A stretch of DNA of 13,194 bases, taken from an uncultured archaeon. Its GTDB lineage: Archaea > Thermoproteota > CALKCG01 > B24. Under the pieces are notes generated by a model. That model was not told the origin of the DNA, ran no database searches, and saw nothing but the letters and a program-made list of their open reading frames with translations. Shown piece after piece: positions 7,454 to 13,194 of this stretch; within the stretch, counting starts at the first letter, position 1; the number at the start of each line of letters is the position of its first letter. Both the position numbers and the translations under genes were made by a program. The stretch spans positions 1-13,194 of the forward strand of contig CALKCG010000071.1 in NCBI GenBank assembly GCA_938082915.1, written 5' to 3'.

Positions 7454-8251
7454 CTATATGAACCGTTGAAGCAACAGCTCTGCATTTTTATGTAAAATAT
7501 TATGTCTGTCCTCATCGGACATTCTAGAAAAGATTACACAGCCTATCCCGTAATGCGGATCGAACCAAGGCAGATCCGTGCCAAATAGTATTTTCTCAGA
7601 TCCAACTTTCCTAACCATCTACTCAATAACACCGTTCACTGCGTAAGCTGCGGTCAACTCAAGGTAGACATTTGAATTATCCTGTGCAACTCGAATGGCC
7701 TCCTCCCACTCTCCATAGCCTGAATGACCCATCAGAAATACGGCGTTTGGATATCTAACGGCTATTTTCTCAACTAGCGTTGGCGAATCATAAGAGCTGT
7801 AACCCCAAGTGTGAAGTAGAACTATTAGCCCATATTCATCGGCGTATTTTAATGCAGGCTCATACCTTGGACTGGTTACTGGATACTTATGGTAATCTGA
7901 TAGGAACTTGAATCCTACGAACCCCTCAGCCTTAGAAAACTGCCTTATCCCCTCTTCTATGTCTTCAGGATAGTTTGGATTTATAACCCAGTAAGCTCTA
8001 AACCTATCCGGATATCTCTTTACAATGTCAACCATTTTAATGTTCTCCCTGCTGTCTATTAGAGCCGCGTGGGAGCTTGAAACAGCCATTTTAACGCCGC
8101 ATCTATCCATAGTGCGTACCATATCTTCAGGCGAAGGGTTTGGAAAATATATGCCTTGATAAAGTCCAAGGTGTGTATGCATATCTATCACAGGGTAAGT
8201 CTTACTCTTCCCACTCTCCATAAACTCTCTAACGATTTGAGAAGACATCAT
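7454..8251 (-). pseudogene. Metal-dependent amidohydrolase interrupted by an in-frame TAG
   Basis: This is a TIM-barrel hydrolase of the amidohydrolase-2 group (lactonases, decarboxylases and similar). The barrel ligands are visible in order: H25 and H27 in DMHTHLG, H147 in LLHTWGY, H176 in MGHSGYGEW. At codon 211 (7621-7619) there is a TAG. The same frame then continues for 54 codons to a second TAG at 7456-7454, and those codons encode the expected end of the family, including FGTDLPW with catalytic D226 and the final helix. Translation stopping at codon 211 would lose the catalytic Asp. TGG to TAG (Trp) is a one-base explanation. It starts at ATG 8251, overlapping the upstream paralogue's TGA by four bases. 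Alternatives are readthrough, pyrrolysine insertion or a base-call error. TAG is an ordinary stop elsewhere in this window, so nonsense decay is the simplest reading. Confidence 0.8.
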
Positions 8252-8879
8252 AGTCTCACCCTTCTAAGTATCCGTTTAAGATTACCTGAAGTTATCTTCC
8301 CCCGTTCTCTAATCGTTATGTCTGCTTGGGTCAACATTAGAATCGGTCCACCGGGGTTCCGCCATGGATAGCCTGTGCCGAAGAGAAGCTTTTCAGCACC
8401 GTATTTAGCGCAGAAATCGCTTATACCACCATCCAATTCATACCTTGAAATGTCTAAGTACAGATTCTCATATTTTTCAATTAACGGTCTGAAAAATCTA
8501 TCTTGCCCCCAGCTTCCATGCTCTGTAACTACAAGTGTAAGGTCTGGAGCATTAGACAATATCTGCTCGATTAGATGCCAGCCGCCCGATTCACTTATGG
8601 AGATAAATGGTGGAATACTCCTCTCAATCATGAAGTCGTACAGAGACCCCAGAGCAACTCTAGTCATTAGAAACTTATGCTCTAAGGGGAAAGCCCTGAA
8701 AGCCCTTATATTGCTAAGCTTCATCTTCTCTAGTAAATCTTCAAAGGAATCCATTTCCCCTGTCTGAGGAGGAAGTATTGCAAATGTTCCGTAAAGCCTC
8801 TTGCTGTTTCAGCAAATCTAATCGGTCTAATCATAGGTCTACCGAAACATGCATTACAATCGAAAAACTTTAACTTCAA
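8248..8879 (-). pseudogene. Amidohydrolase-like paralogue with apparent internal deletion and frame change
   Basis: The 5' part, from TTG 8879 behind GGAGGAT, encodes KLKFFDCNACFGRP and ends in RFAETARGFTEHL. The 3' part, in another frame, resumes at about 8778 with ILPPQTGEM and runs to TGA 8250-8248. It includes VVTEHGSWGQ and LLFGTGYPW. In related proteins as I recall them, some 45-50 residues separate these two stretches, so a deletion of roughly 140-150 bp that is not a multiple of three fits. This subgroup lacks the HxH metal pair (DCNAC instead), and the strand-8 Asp is Gly (FGTG), so even an intact copy may not be a classical metallohydrolase. It overlaps the next gene by ATGA. A conventional start at ATG 8754 would give a 168-residue fragment missing the N-terminal third. 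Confidence 0.7.
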
Positions 8880-8931
8880 TAATACCGATCCTCCACTACC
8901 TATTACACACTTCAACGCTTAAGATTTTCCA

Positions 8932-8938
8932 TTTTAAA
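8932..8938 (-). promoter_or_regulatory. TATA-like element upstream of the amidohydrolase pair
   Basis: GTTTAAAATG on the minus strand places a TATA box about 53-59 bp before TTG 8879, with a predicted transcript start near 8909. The leader would then contain the GGAGGAT SD. This suggests the pair was transcribed separately from the upstream metal operon. Confidence 0.35.
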
Positions 8939-8945
8939 CTCTGAC

Positions 8946-8968
8946 TATAGCCTCCCAGTACGGCTATA
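8946..8968 (-). other. Hairpin at the 3' end of the metal-transport operon
   Basis: TATAGCC (8946-8952) and GGCTATA (8962-8968) form a perfect 7-bp inverted repeat with a 9-base loop. It overlaps the permease stop codon. No U-run follows on the minus strand, so it is not a classical terminator; it could be an RNA 3'-end structure or chance. Confidence 0.3.
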
Positions 8969-9773
8969 TCCTCCTATTTTTAACGAGGTAGACTGATGCG
9001 AATAAAACTATGGATGCTAGTGCTATTGCACCACTTGTTGGAACATTAAGGTAGAACGATAACGCTATCCCTCCAAGTCCTGAAATCAACGCTATTAAGA
9101 AGGACGTTATAAACATTCTACCTATAGAATGCGTTAGAAATCTTGAAGTAGCAGCTGGAATAATCAATAGTGTAACGGATAGTAGGACGCCGACGGTTTT
9201 AGCAACTACGGCAACAGTTATAGCAGAAATTGCAAAAAGCAGCGAGTCATATAATCCAACCCTAAGCCCAAGAGCTTCAGCAGTTTCCAAATCAAAGCAA
9301 ATGTACAGAAATTCTCTGTAGAACAATGTCATGACTACAATCGCTAAGGTTGAAGCGATCGCTAGGCTTAATAGGTCTGAATTTGAAATAAGTAAAAGAT
9401 CGCTCACCAAATAACCGTCTACGGCTAACCTCTTATCTATTGGAAGATAGCTTCTTATAACTGCATAAAGCATTACACTTACAGCTAACGAAACGCTCAA
9501 CATAACTCCTAAAGCCTGAGGGCCCCCCTTCCCCATACGTGATACGAAAACTGAGGTTGCTATGCAGAACAGTATTACGAAGAGAAACGGGTCTACAAAC
9601 CATGGTAGAAACGTCTGAATTAAAACACCTATTGCCGCACCGCCTAAAGCCGCATGTGAAACTTCCGGCGTTATATACAGTACTCCCCTCAGAAGTATTA
9701 AGGTTGAAATGACAGATGAAAAGGATGCGAATACTACTCCGAGTATTGCCTTCAGAATAAACGGGTCAAGCAT
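8964..9773 (-). CDS. ABC-3 family metal-ion transporter permease
   Basis: This is the membrane-spanning subunit of a Zn/Mn/Fe-type ABC importer (ZnuB/MntB/TroC family). The product is very hydrophobic, with about eight predicted helices. The family motif SHAALGGAAIGVL lies near residues 35-50 after the first helix, with LGLRVG and LIIPAATSRFL further on as in ABC-3 permeases. ATG 9773 is chosen because AGGTGA precedes it by five bases; this gives 269 residues and an 8-base overlap with the ATPase stop. The in-frame GTG 9782 would lie inside that SD. It is the last gene of the regulator - binding protein - ATPase - permease operon and ends in TAG. Metal specificity cannot be assigned from the permease. 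Confidence 0.93.
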   Translation of the reverse strand: MLDPFILKAILGVVFASFSSVISTLILLRGVLYITPEVSHAALGGAAIGVLIQTFLPWFVDPFLFVILFCIATSVFVSRMGKGGPQALGVMLSVSLAVSVMLYAVIRSYLPIDKRLAVDGYLVSDLLLISNSDLLSLAIASTLAIVVMTLFYREFLYICFDLETAEALGLRVGLYDSLLFAISAITVAVVAKTVGVLLSVTLLIIPAATSRFLTHSIGRMFITSFLIALISGLGGIALSFYLNVPTSGAIALASIVLFASVYLVKNRRI

Positions 9774-10524
9774 GTCTATCACCTAAGATCACCATGCGTC
9801 TCCCCTCTTTTTCAACGGTTTTAACACATGGGTAGATGGTTTTCAACACATCTTCATTTAAAACGTTACTTGGCTCCCCGTAGACACATACCGTTCTATT
9901 TAAAACTAGAACCCTATCGGCTAGTTCCATTACAGGGTCGAATTCATGTTCTACGAGGACTATGGTTCTTCCATTCTTCTTAAGCATTCTGAAAACATCG
10001 AGTAGTTTCTCTTGACTTTCAGCATCTAAACCTGCGAACACTTCATCCAAAAGCAGAATCGTCGGGTTGGATGCCAATGCTCTAGCTATTAAAACCCTCC
10101 TCTGTTGTCCTCCACTAAGCTCATTGAATTGTGAATCCCAGTAATCCCTCATGCCGAGGTATTCTAAAGCCTTTTTAGCTGATTCAACATCTTCTCTAGA
10201 GACGGCTCTGGGGAAGCGTTTCCGTAACAATATCCCCATTAAGACGACTTCGCTCACCTTCAATGGGACTTCGTAGGATACTCTATCCTTCTGAGGGACG
10301 TAGCCGACAAGCATTCTAAGCTTTAAACTTTCTATGAAAGGGTTTAAACCGAGAACCTTCACAGAGCCTTTAAACGGTTTAACCATTCCGAGCAATAGTT
10401 TCATCAGCGTAGTTTTCCCAGCGCCGTTGGGACCAACAACCATTATAAGCAACGGTTTTTCAACCTCAAAGCTCACATCATCTAACACTATACGTTCTCC
10501 TAACTTCACTGAAACATCTTTCAC
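9766..10524 (-). CDS. ABC transporter ATPase of a metal-ion importer
   Basis: This is the cytoplasmic ATPase that powers the adjacent permease. From GTG 10524 it has 252 residues. The Walker A is GPNGAGKT (31-38), the Q-loop is Q78 in GYVPQKD, and the signature is LSGGQ (136-140). The Walker B is ILLLDE (D160, E161) and the switch His is H193 in VEHEFD. This matches the ZnuC/MntA class in length and in lacking extra domains. The start is uncertain. GTG 10524 has no well-placed SD and leaves the first beta strand slightly short. The strong SD AGGAGGGGTG (10560-10551) points instead to ACG at 10545, seven codons upstream, which would add TGGSVIF. It ends in TGA overlapping the permease start and lies 5 bp after the binding-protein stop (or overlaps it if ACG is used). 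Confidence 0.95.
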   Translation of the reverse strand: MKDVSVKLGERIVLDDVSFEVEKPLLIMVVGPNGAGKTTLMKLLLGMVKPFKGSVKVLGLNPFIESLKLRMLVGYVPQKDRVSYEVPLKVSEVVLMGILLRKRFPRAVSREDVESAKKALEYLGMRDYWDSQFNELSGGQQRRVLIARALASNPTILLLDEVFAGLDAESQEKLLDVFRMLKKNGRTIVLVEHEFDPVMELADRVLVLNRTVCVYGEPSNVLNEDVLKTIYPCVKTVEKEGRRMVILGDRHA

Positions 10525-10529
10525 GAATA

Positions 10530-11561
10530 TTACCGAGCCGCCCGTATTCTCACCCCTCCTTTAACTAGTAAAACTGTTTCAATAATTACTGCAAACAGTA
10601 GCAAGACAGTCGTTAAAAGATAGACGTTAAGTCCACTTGAGACAGACCTATGGCTAGATAGAACTGCACTGTAAACCTGTCCGGCGTTGTAGAACATGAC
10701 ATAGTCGTACCGGTCTAAGCCGCTGGACGAAATCGTGAAAACGTATGCAATTGAGCATCCAGTTTCCTCAGACATCTCTTTAAGTGTGTTTTGAACATTG
10801 TTCATCAGGAGAGCCGTATCAGAAACTATTATACAAGCGTAGTCTCCAGATTTAAACCCGCCGTAGATTCTAATTAAAATTTCAGGACGTATCGTTCCCT
10901 CTTCACCTATTAAGACTGTGTCTACTTTCAAACCCATAGCTTCAGCGATATACTGCTCTGCGTAAAAGCCTACTACGACTCTTCTTCCAAGGCAGCCGTA
11001 CTTCTCCGAAAGTTTGATAAGGGTATCCTTAAGCTTTAAAATCTCTCTTTCAAAAAGCACGTAGTTTTCTGAAAGTATTTCAGAGTATTCAGGCTTAAGC
11101 GTTGAAAGCTTATCTTTCAATGCTTTAGCTATTGCTACTACGTTATCTGGTAAAAGCCAGAATCCGTGGACGTTTCTCTCACCTTCAATTTCAAGTATTC
11201 TAATACTGCTTAAGTTCAGCAAGTTCAAAGATATCAGACTGGGGTGGACACCTCTTTCTTCTGACACCCTTTCAACAAGTTCCTTCTCCCAATTCATGTG
11301 ACCAGTTATAACGATTAAATCTGAGTTTAAAGCCTCCCGAATAATGCTAGGGGTTAGAGTGAAACTGTGAGGTTCAACACCCCCTGAAATAATGGGGTAA
11401 ATTTCACCCATGTCTCCCAAGATCGGGGAAACTATGGTCTGAAGGATGTCGAGCGTGACGACTATCCTAATTTTCTCCTTCTGATGAGCTGAACATGTAG
11501 AGAAGCTTATTAAACTCAAAAGGAGAACGGTCGCGATCACTGTTGCCTTTTTAAGCAACAC
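10530..11561 (-). CDS. TroA/ZnuA-like metal-binding lipoprotein-type substrate protein with C-terminal membrane anchor
   Basis: This is the extracytoplasmic metal-capture subunit of the importer. From GTG 11561 it has 343 residues and a signal peptide (MLLKKATVIATVLLLSL, Ser/Thr/Cys-rich end near SAHQ). Two of the cluster A-I metal ligands are visible: H65 in GGVEPHSFTLTPS and H132 in NVHGFWLLPDN. At the third position, normally His, the aligned residue is Phe (about 199, GFYAEQYIAEAMGL). A C-terminal hydrophobic helix (YLLTTVLLLFAVIIETVLLV) followed by basic residues anchors it, an arrangement found in some archaea. Start options are ATG 11582, GTG 11561 (inside a GAGAGGGGAGG tract), TTG 11558 and GTG 11540, the last overlapping the regulator stop by GTGA. 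The LLKK n-region favours 11561 or 11558. The metal (Zn, Mn or Fe) is not certain. Confidence 0.88.
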   Translation of the reverse strand: MLLKKATVIATVLLLSLISFSTCSAHQKEKIRIVVTLDILQTIVSPILGDMGEIYPIISGGVEPHSFTLTPSIIREALNSDLIVITGHMNWEKELVERVSEERGVHPSLISLNLLNLSSIRILEIEGERNVHGFWLLPDNVVAIAKALKDKLSTLKPEYSEILSENYVLFEREILKLKDTLIKLSEKYGCLGRRVVVGFYAEQYIAEAMGLKVDTVLIGEEGTIRPEILIRIYGGFKSGDYACIIVSDTALLMNNVQNTLKEMSEETGCSIAYVFTISSSGLDRYDYVMFYNAGQVYSAVLSSHRSVSSGLNVYLLTTVLLLFAVIIETVLLVKGGVRIRAAR

Positions 11562-11998
11562 CCCTCCCCTCTCGGAATACATTCGTTATGGGGGCATTTC
11601 TCAGGATGACCCATGATGTTACACATAGAATCGACGACCTCCTTTGGAAGATACAACTCAATCCTACGTGCACAGTCGCATGCTTCTTCCAGGTTTATTG
11701 AGAGGAATCTGTACACATAGGTTTCGAAAACCCTATGATTTCTAATAACTCTATCTACTTCCCTAATCCCCGCTTCTGAGAGGTTTACCCCCCTCCAAGG
11801 GGTTCTCTCAAGCATACCCTTATCGTAAAGTCTCTTAAGAGCTTCACTAGCAGTTGCACATGAAACCCCCATAGCCTCAGCTACTTCAAGACTTCCAACT
11901 GCCTTTCTTCCGGAAGAGAGTCTGAAAATGGTCTTAAGATATTCTACTTCTTTCACGGTTAATGTTCTTGAAATGTTTCTCTCTCTAAATTTAGGCAC
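11537..11998 (-). CDS. DtxR/MntR-family metal-dependent transcriptional repressor
   Basis: This is a cytoplasmic metal sensor that binds DNA when loaded with Fe, Mn or Zn and represses uptake genes. Its 153 residues hold an N-terminal winged helix-turn-helix (about 12-75, with VAEAMGVSCATASEALKRL as recognition region). A helical metal and dimer domain contains H88 in RNHRVFE, the counterpart of MntR H77, and C107/C109. The end is Cys-rich: GHP, then C135, H137, C140, C147 and C148. The Glu/His pair found in the MntR dimer site is not conserved, so metal choice may differ. There is no SIII/SH3 domain. GTG 11998 directly abuts a palindromic operator and lies about 25 bp after a TTTAAA box, so the mRNA is probably leaderless. 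It is the first gene of the transport operon and overlaps the binding-protein reading frame, so autoregulation is likely. Confidence 0.92.
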   Translation of the reverse strand: MPKFRERNISRTLTVKEVEYLKTIFRLSSGRKAVGSLEVAEAMGVSCATASEALKRLYDKGMLERTPWRGVNLSEAGIREVDRVIRNHRVFETYVYRFLSINLEEACDCARRIELYLPKEVVDSMCNIMGHPEKCPHNECIPRGEGCCLKRQQ

Positions 11999-12013
11999 AG
12001 CCTAATTTAGGCT
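11991..12013. promoter_or_regulatory. Triple TTAGGC half-site operator at the metal-regulator start
   Basis: Three 6-base half-sites alternate in orientation: TTAGGC (11991-11996), GCCTAA (12000-12005) and TTAGGC (12007-12012). They form two overlapping palindromes, one a perfect 15-bp AGCCTAA-T-TTAGGCT (11999-12013). The site covers the expected transcription start and the GTG start codon of the DtxR-type gene. The half-site resembles the TTAGG/CCTAA core of DtxR/IdeR boxes. The role is inferred from position and similarity. Confidence 0.7.
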
Positions 12014-12022
12014 AAACCTCAA

Positions 12023-12028
12023 TTTAAA
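12023..12028 (-). promoter_or_regulatory. TATA box of the metal-uptake operon
   Basis: TTTAAA is centred about 27 bp before the GTG at 11998, predicting a transcript start at or next to that codon. The operator lies between box and start, where a bound repressor would block initiation. A second TTTAAA lies at 12043-12048. Confidence 0.5.
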
Positions 12029-12049
12029 CTTAATTTTTCGCATTTAAAC

Positions 12050-12663
12050 TTACTTTCGCTTCCTGAAGAGCATTATACCGTTGAACGTTGTCACACATTC
12101 GAAGCCAGCTTCTATGAGCTTAGATGCCTCTTCTACAGTCGAAGCGGTCTTGCAGTAGAACTCGTCGTTGGGCGTTTGGAATAACGCCTTCTCTATGTTT
12201 ATGTATACCATTGTGCTTTCGATGCTTTTATGCCCGAGCACCTCCTTGACGTGTATTATGTCCCTGGTCTTGTGGCACTCCATCGTAGCCTTCCAATGCC
12301 TGAATGTGTGCAGCGATATCTTGAGTGGTCTGGGGTTGTTTAACTTCTTTGCTATGCGCTTCCACTCTACGTAAAATGCAGAGCTAATTACTTTCTTCGA
12401 TGCGAAGACTTTTTCGCTTTTCTTCCCCAAGTTCTTCAACATTGTTGCGAGCTCTTCGCTTATCGGGAGTATCCTCGGCTTACCCCCTTCTCCGGCGTTA
12501 CCCTCACAACTTTTCGCTCAAAGTCCACATTGGTCCACTTAAGCTTCGTCGCTTCTCCCACTCTAACACCCGTCTCTTTCAACAATTGTAAGAGCGTTGC
12601 CGTCCTCCTCCCGCATCCGACTATTAACTGGTTGGTCTCTTCTTCCATCGTAATGAACAGCAT
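12050..12663 (-). pseudogene. Tyrosine recombinase (integrase) remnant, N-terminally truncated and frameshifted
   Basis: This is the catalytic domain of a phage- or plasmid-type tyrosine integrase. The first piece (12663 to about 12487) carries LLQLLKETGVRVGEATKLKW with the first catalytic Arg. The second piece, in another frame to the TAA-side end at 12050, carries PRILPISEEL, HTFRHWKATM (His and second Arg), VLGHKSIEST (His) and VYIN (the nucleophilic Tyr). The frames meet at a run of five G (minus strand, 12487-12483); one extra G would restore a continuous EKGGKPRIL. Upstream of ATG 12663 there are in-frame stops and no core-binding domain, so the N-terminal half is absent. The G-run break could be real or a homopolymer base-call error, but the truncation stands either way. 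No attachment-site repeat was found. Confidence 0.85.
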
Positions 12664-12863
12664 CCACTAGAACTACACTTGACCAAATATAGCTTTGAAA
12701 GACAAAACGCCATCAGAGACTAATGGGGAATTGTTTGCAATGCTAACTACAACAAGCAGGCAAAGGGTTAAATAAGTTGACAAAAAACGAGAATTGTAAT
12801 AAATCCTCTGTATAGGGCATCATTCAGCAAAGTTAAAATAAAAATTAAAATCAATAAATTATC
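12664..12863. other. AT-rich intergenic region between integrase remnant and ferredoxin gene
   Basis: About 200 bp with no convincing gene. In all three frames the continuation of the integrase is closed, so this is where its N-terminal half has been lost. The right part (12830-12863) is almost pure A/T and probably holds the promoter of the rightmost gene. I counted 12 G+C in 12841-12900 and 30 in 10381-10440, so composition shifts sharply here. Confidence 0.5.
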
Positions 12864-13194
12864 GTGCTTTATTACGCTGAAAGAAATTTGAATAAATGTA
12901 TGTATTGCAGAGCTTGCGAGGAAATAGCGGCTTGTTCTAGCGATTATGTTGGCTATACTGAAAAATGAATAGGATGTGGAGCTTGCTTTATTGCATGCCC
13001 ATATGAAGCAATAGAAATGAAGAAGAGGACAAGGGGAAAAGACGTTTCTATTAAAGTAAATGGAGAAAAATTTTCAGTTCCAGAGAGGATAACCGTCAAA
13101 AATGCTCTCGAAGTCATTGGTTATAAGATTAGTAAGTTTCCAGGAGAAGGTGATTTATTCGTTCCTTGTGAAGTCGGAGGTTGCTACAGTTGTG
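12864..13194 (+). CDS. 5' part of a 2x[4Fe-4S] ferredoxin plus [2Fe-2S]-like protein with in-frame TGA at a cluster cysteine
   Basis: Reading from GTG 12864 (in-frame TAA three codons before), the frame gives MLYYAERNLNKC. The first cysteine set is C12, C15, C18 and C24. At codon 35 (12966-12968) is TGA, followed without any frame change by IGCGACFIACPYEAIE. TGA therefore stands at the first Cys of CxxCxxCxxxCP, with C38, C41 and C45 present. After a basic linker, residues from about 57 (VSIKVNGEKFSVPERITV) resemble a [2Fe-2S] beta-grasp domain, with PCEVGGCYSC at the window edge. The protein is likely the redox N-terminus of a larger enzyme, perhaps a radical-SAM protein, but that part is not visible. 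Options are a selenocysteine codon, a nonsense mutation from TGC/TGT, or a base-call error. An SD is absent; AT-rich DNA upstream suits a leaderless start. Confidence 0.7.

Noticed and set aside
7454..7621. Separate small gene for the 54-codon open stretch after the TAG (it even begins with ATG)
   Set aside because: The sequence is clearly the C-terminal end of the amidohydrolase barrel in the same frame and would not fold or function alone.
8946..8968. Intrinsic terminator after the permease gene
   Set aside because: The 7-bp stem is real, but no U-tract follows on the transcribed strand, so it is listed only as a hairpin.
1..13194. CRISPR array or long tandem repeat
   Set aside because: I saw no regularly spaced repeats of 20 or more bases on either strand.

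Overview
The window looks like chromosomal DNA of a mesophilic-to-thermophilic archaeon of the Thermoproteota (TACK) side, quite possibly a Bathyarchaeia-type lineage. The grounds are TTTAAA-like TATA boxes about 25 bp before inferred transcript starts, Shine-Dalgarno (SD) sites of the GGAGGTGAT type, leaderless GTG starts, an intron-free CAU tRNA without encoded CCA, archaeal-style NadX/NadC, a DtxR-type metal regulator, and an integrase whose C-terminal half resembles ones I recall from Bathyarchaeota. The lineage is an inference from style, not from a marker gene.

Layout. Positions 1-217 hold the start of an unidentified minus-strand gene running off the left edge. Next is a plus-strand iron-type alcohol dehydrogenase (328-1665), convergent with three minus-strand genes read in the order nadX (aspartate dehydrogenase), FucI-like sugar isomerase, D-2-hydroxyacid dehydrogenase (5130 down to 1678). 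nadC (quinolinate phosphoribosyltransferase) diverges from nadX, so two steps of de novo NAD synthesis flank one 93-bp promoter region. An elongator-type tRNA(CAU) with its own TATA box follows (6152-6226). A minus-strand Gfo/Idh/MocA oxidoreductase (6311-7369) and two tandem amidohydrolase-family genes (7454-8879) come next. Both amidohydrolases are damaged: one by an in-frame TAG, the other by an apparent internal deletion with a frame change.

Positions 8964-11998 form a compact minus-strand metal-uptake operon: DtxR-type repressor, TroA/ZnuA-like binding protein, ABC ATPase and ABC-3 permease, with overlapping or nearly abutting genes. A triple TTAGGC half-site operator sits at the repressor start codon. 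The right end holds a truncated, frameshifted tyrosine integrase (12050-12663), about 200 bp of AT-rich noncoding DNA, and the beginning of a ferredoxin-domain protein (12864 to the edge). In that protein an in-frame TGA replaces exactly the first cysteine of a CxxCxxCxxxCP cluster motif.

The most notable signals are the TGA-for-Cys codon (candidate selenocysteine, or a nonsense mutation or error), the in-frame TAG in an otherwise intact amidohydrolase, an ACG codon at the expected start of nadX at ideal distance from a good SD (with a weaker second case in the ABC ATPase), and the metal-regulator operator. TAG and TGA both serve as ordinary terminators elsewhere in this window, so wholesale recoding is not supported. 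So many single-base anomalies in 13 kb also raise the possibility of sequence or assembly errors.
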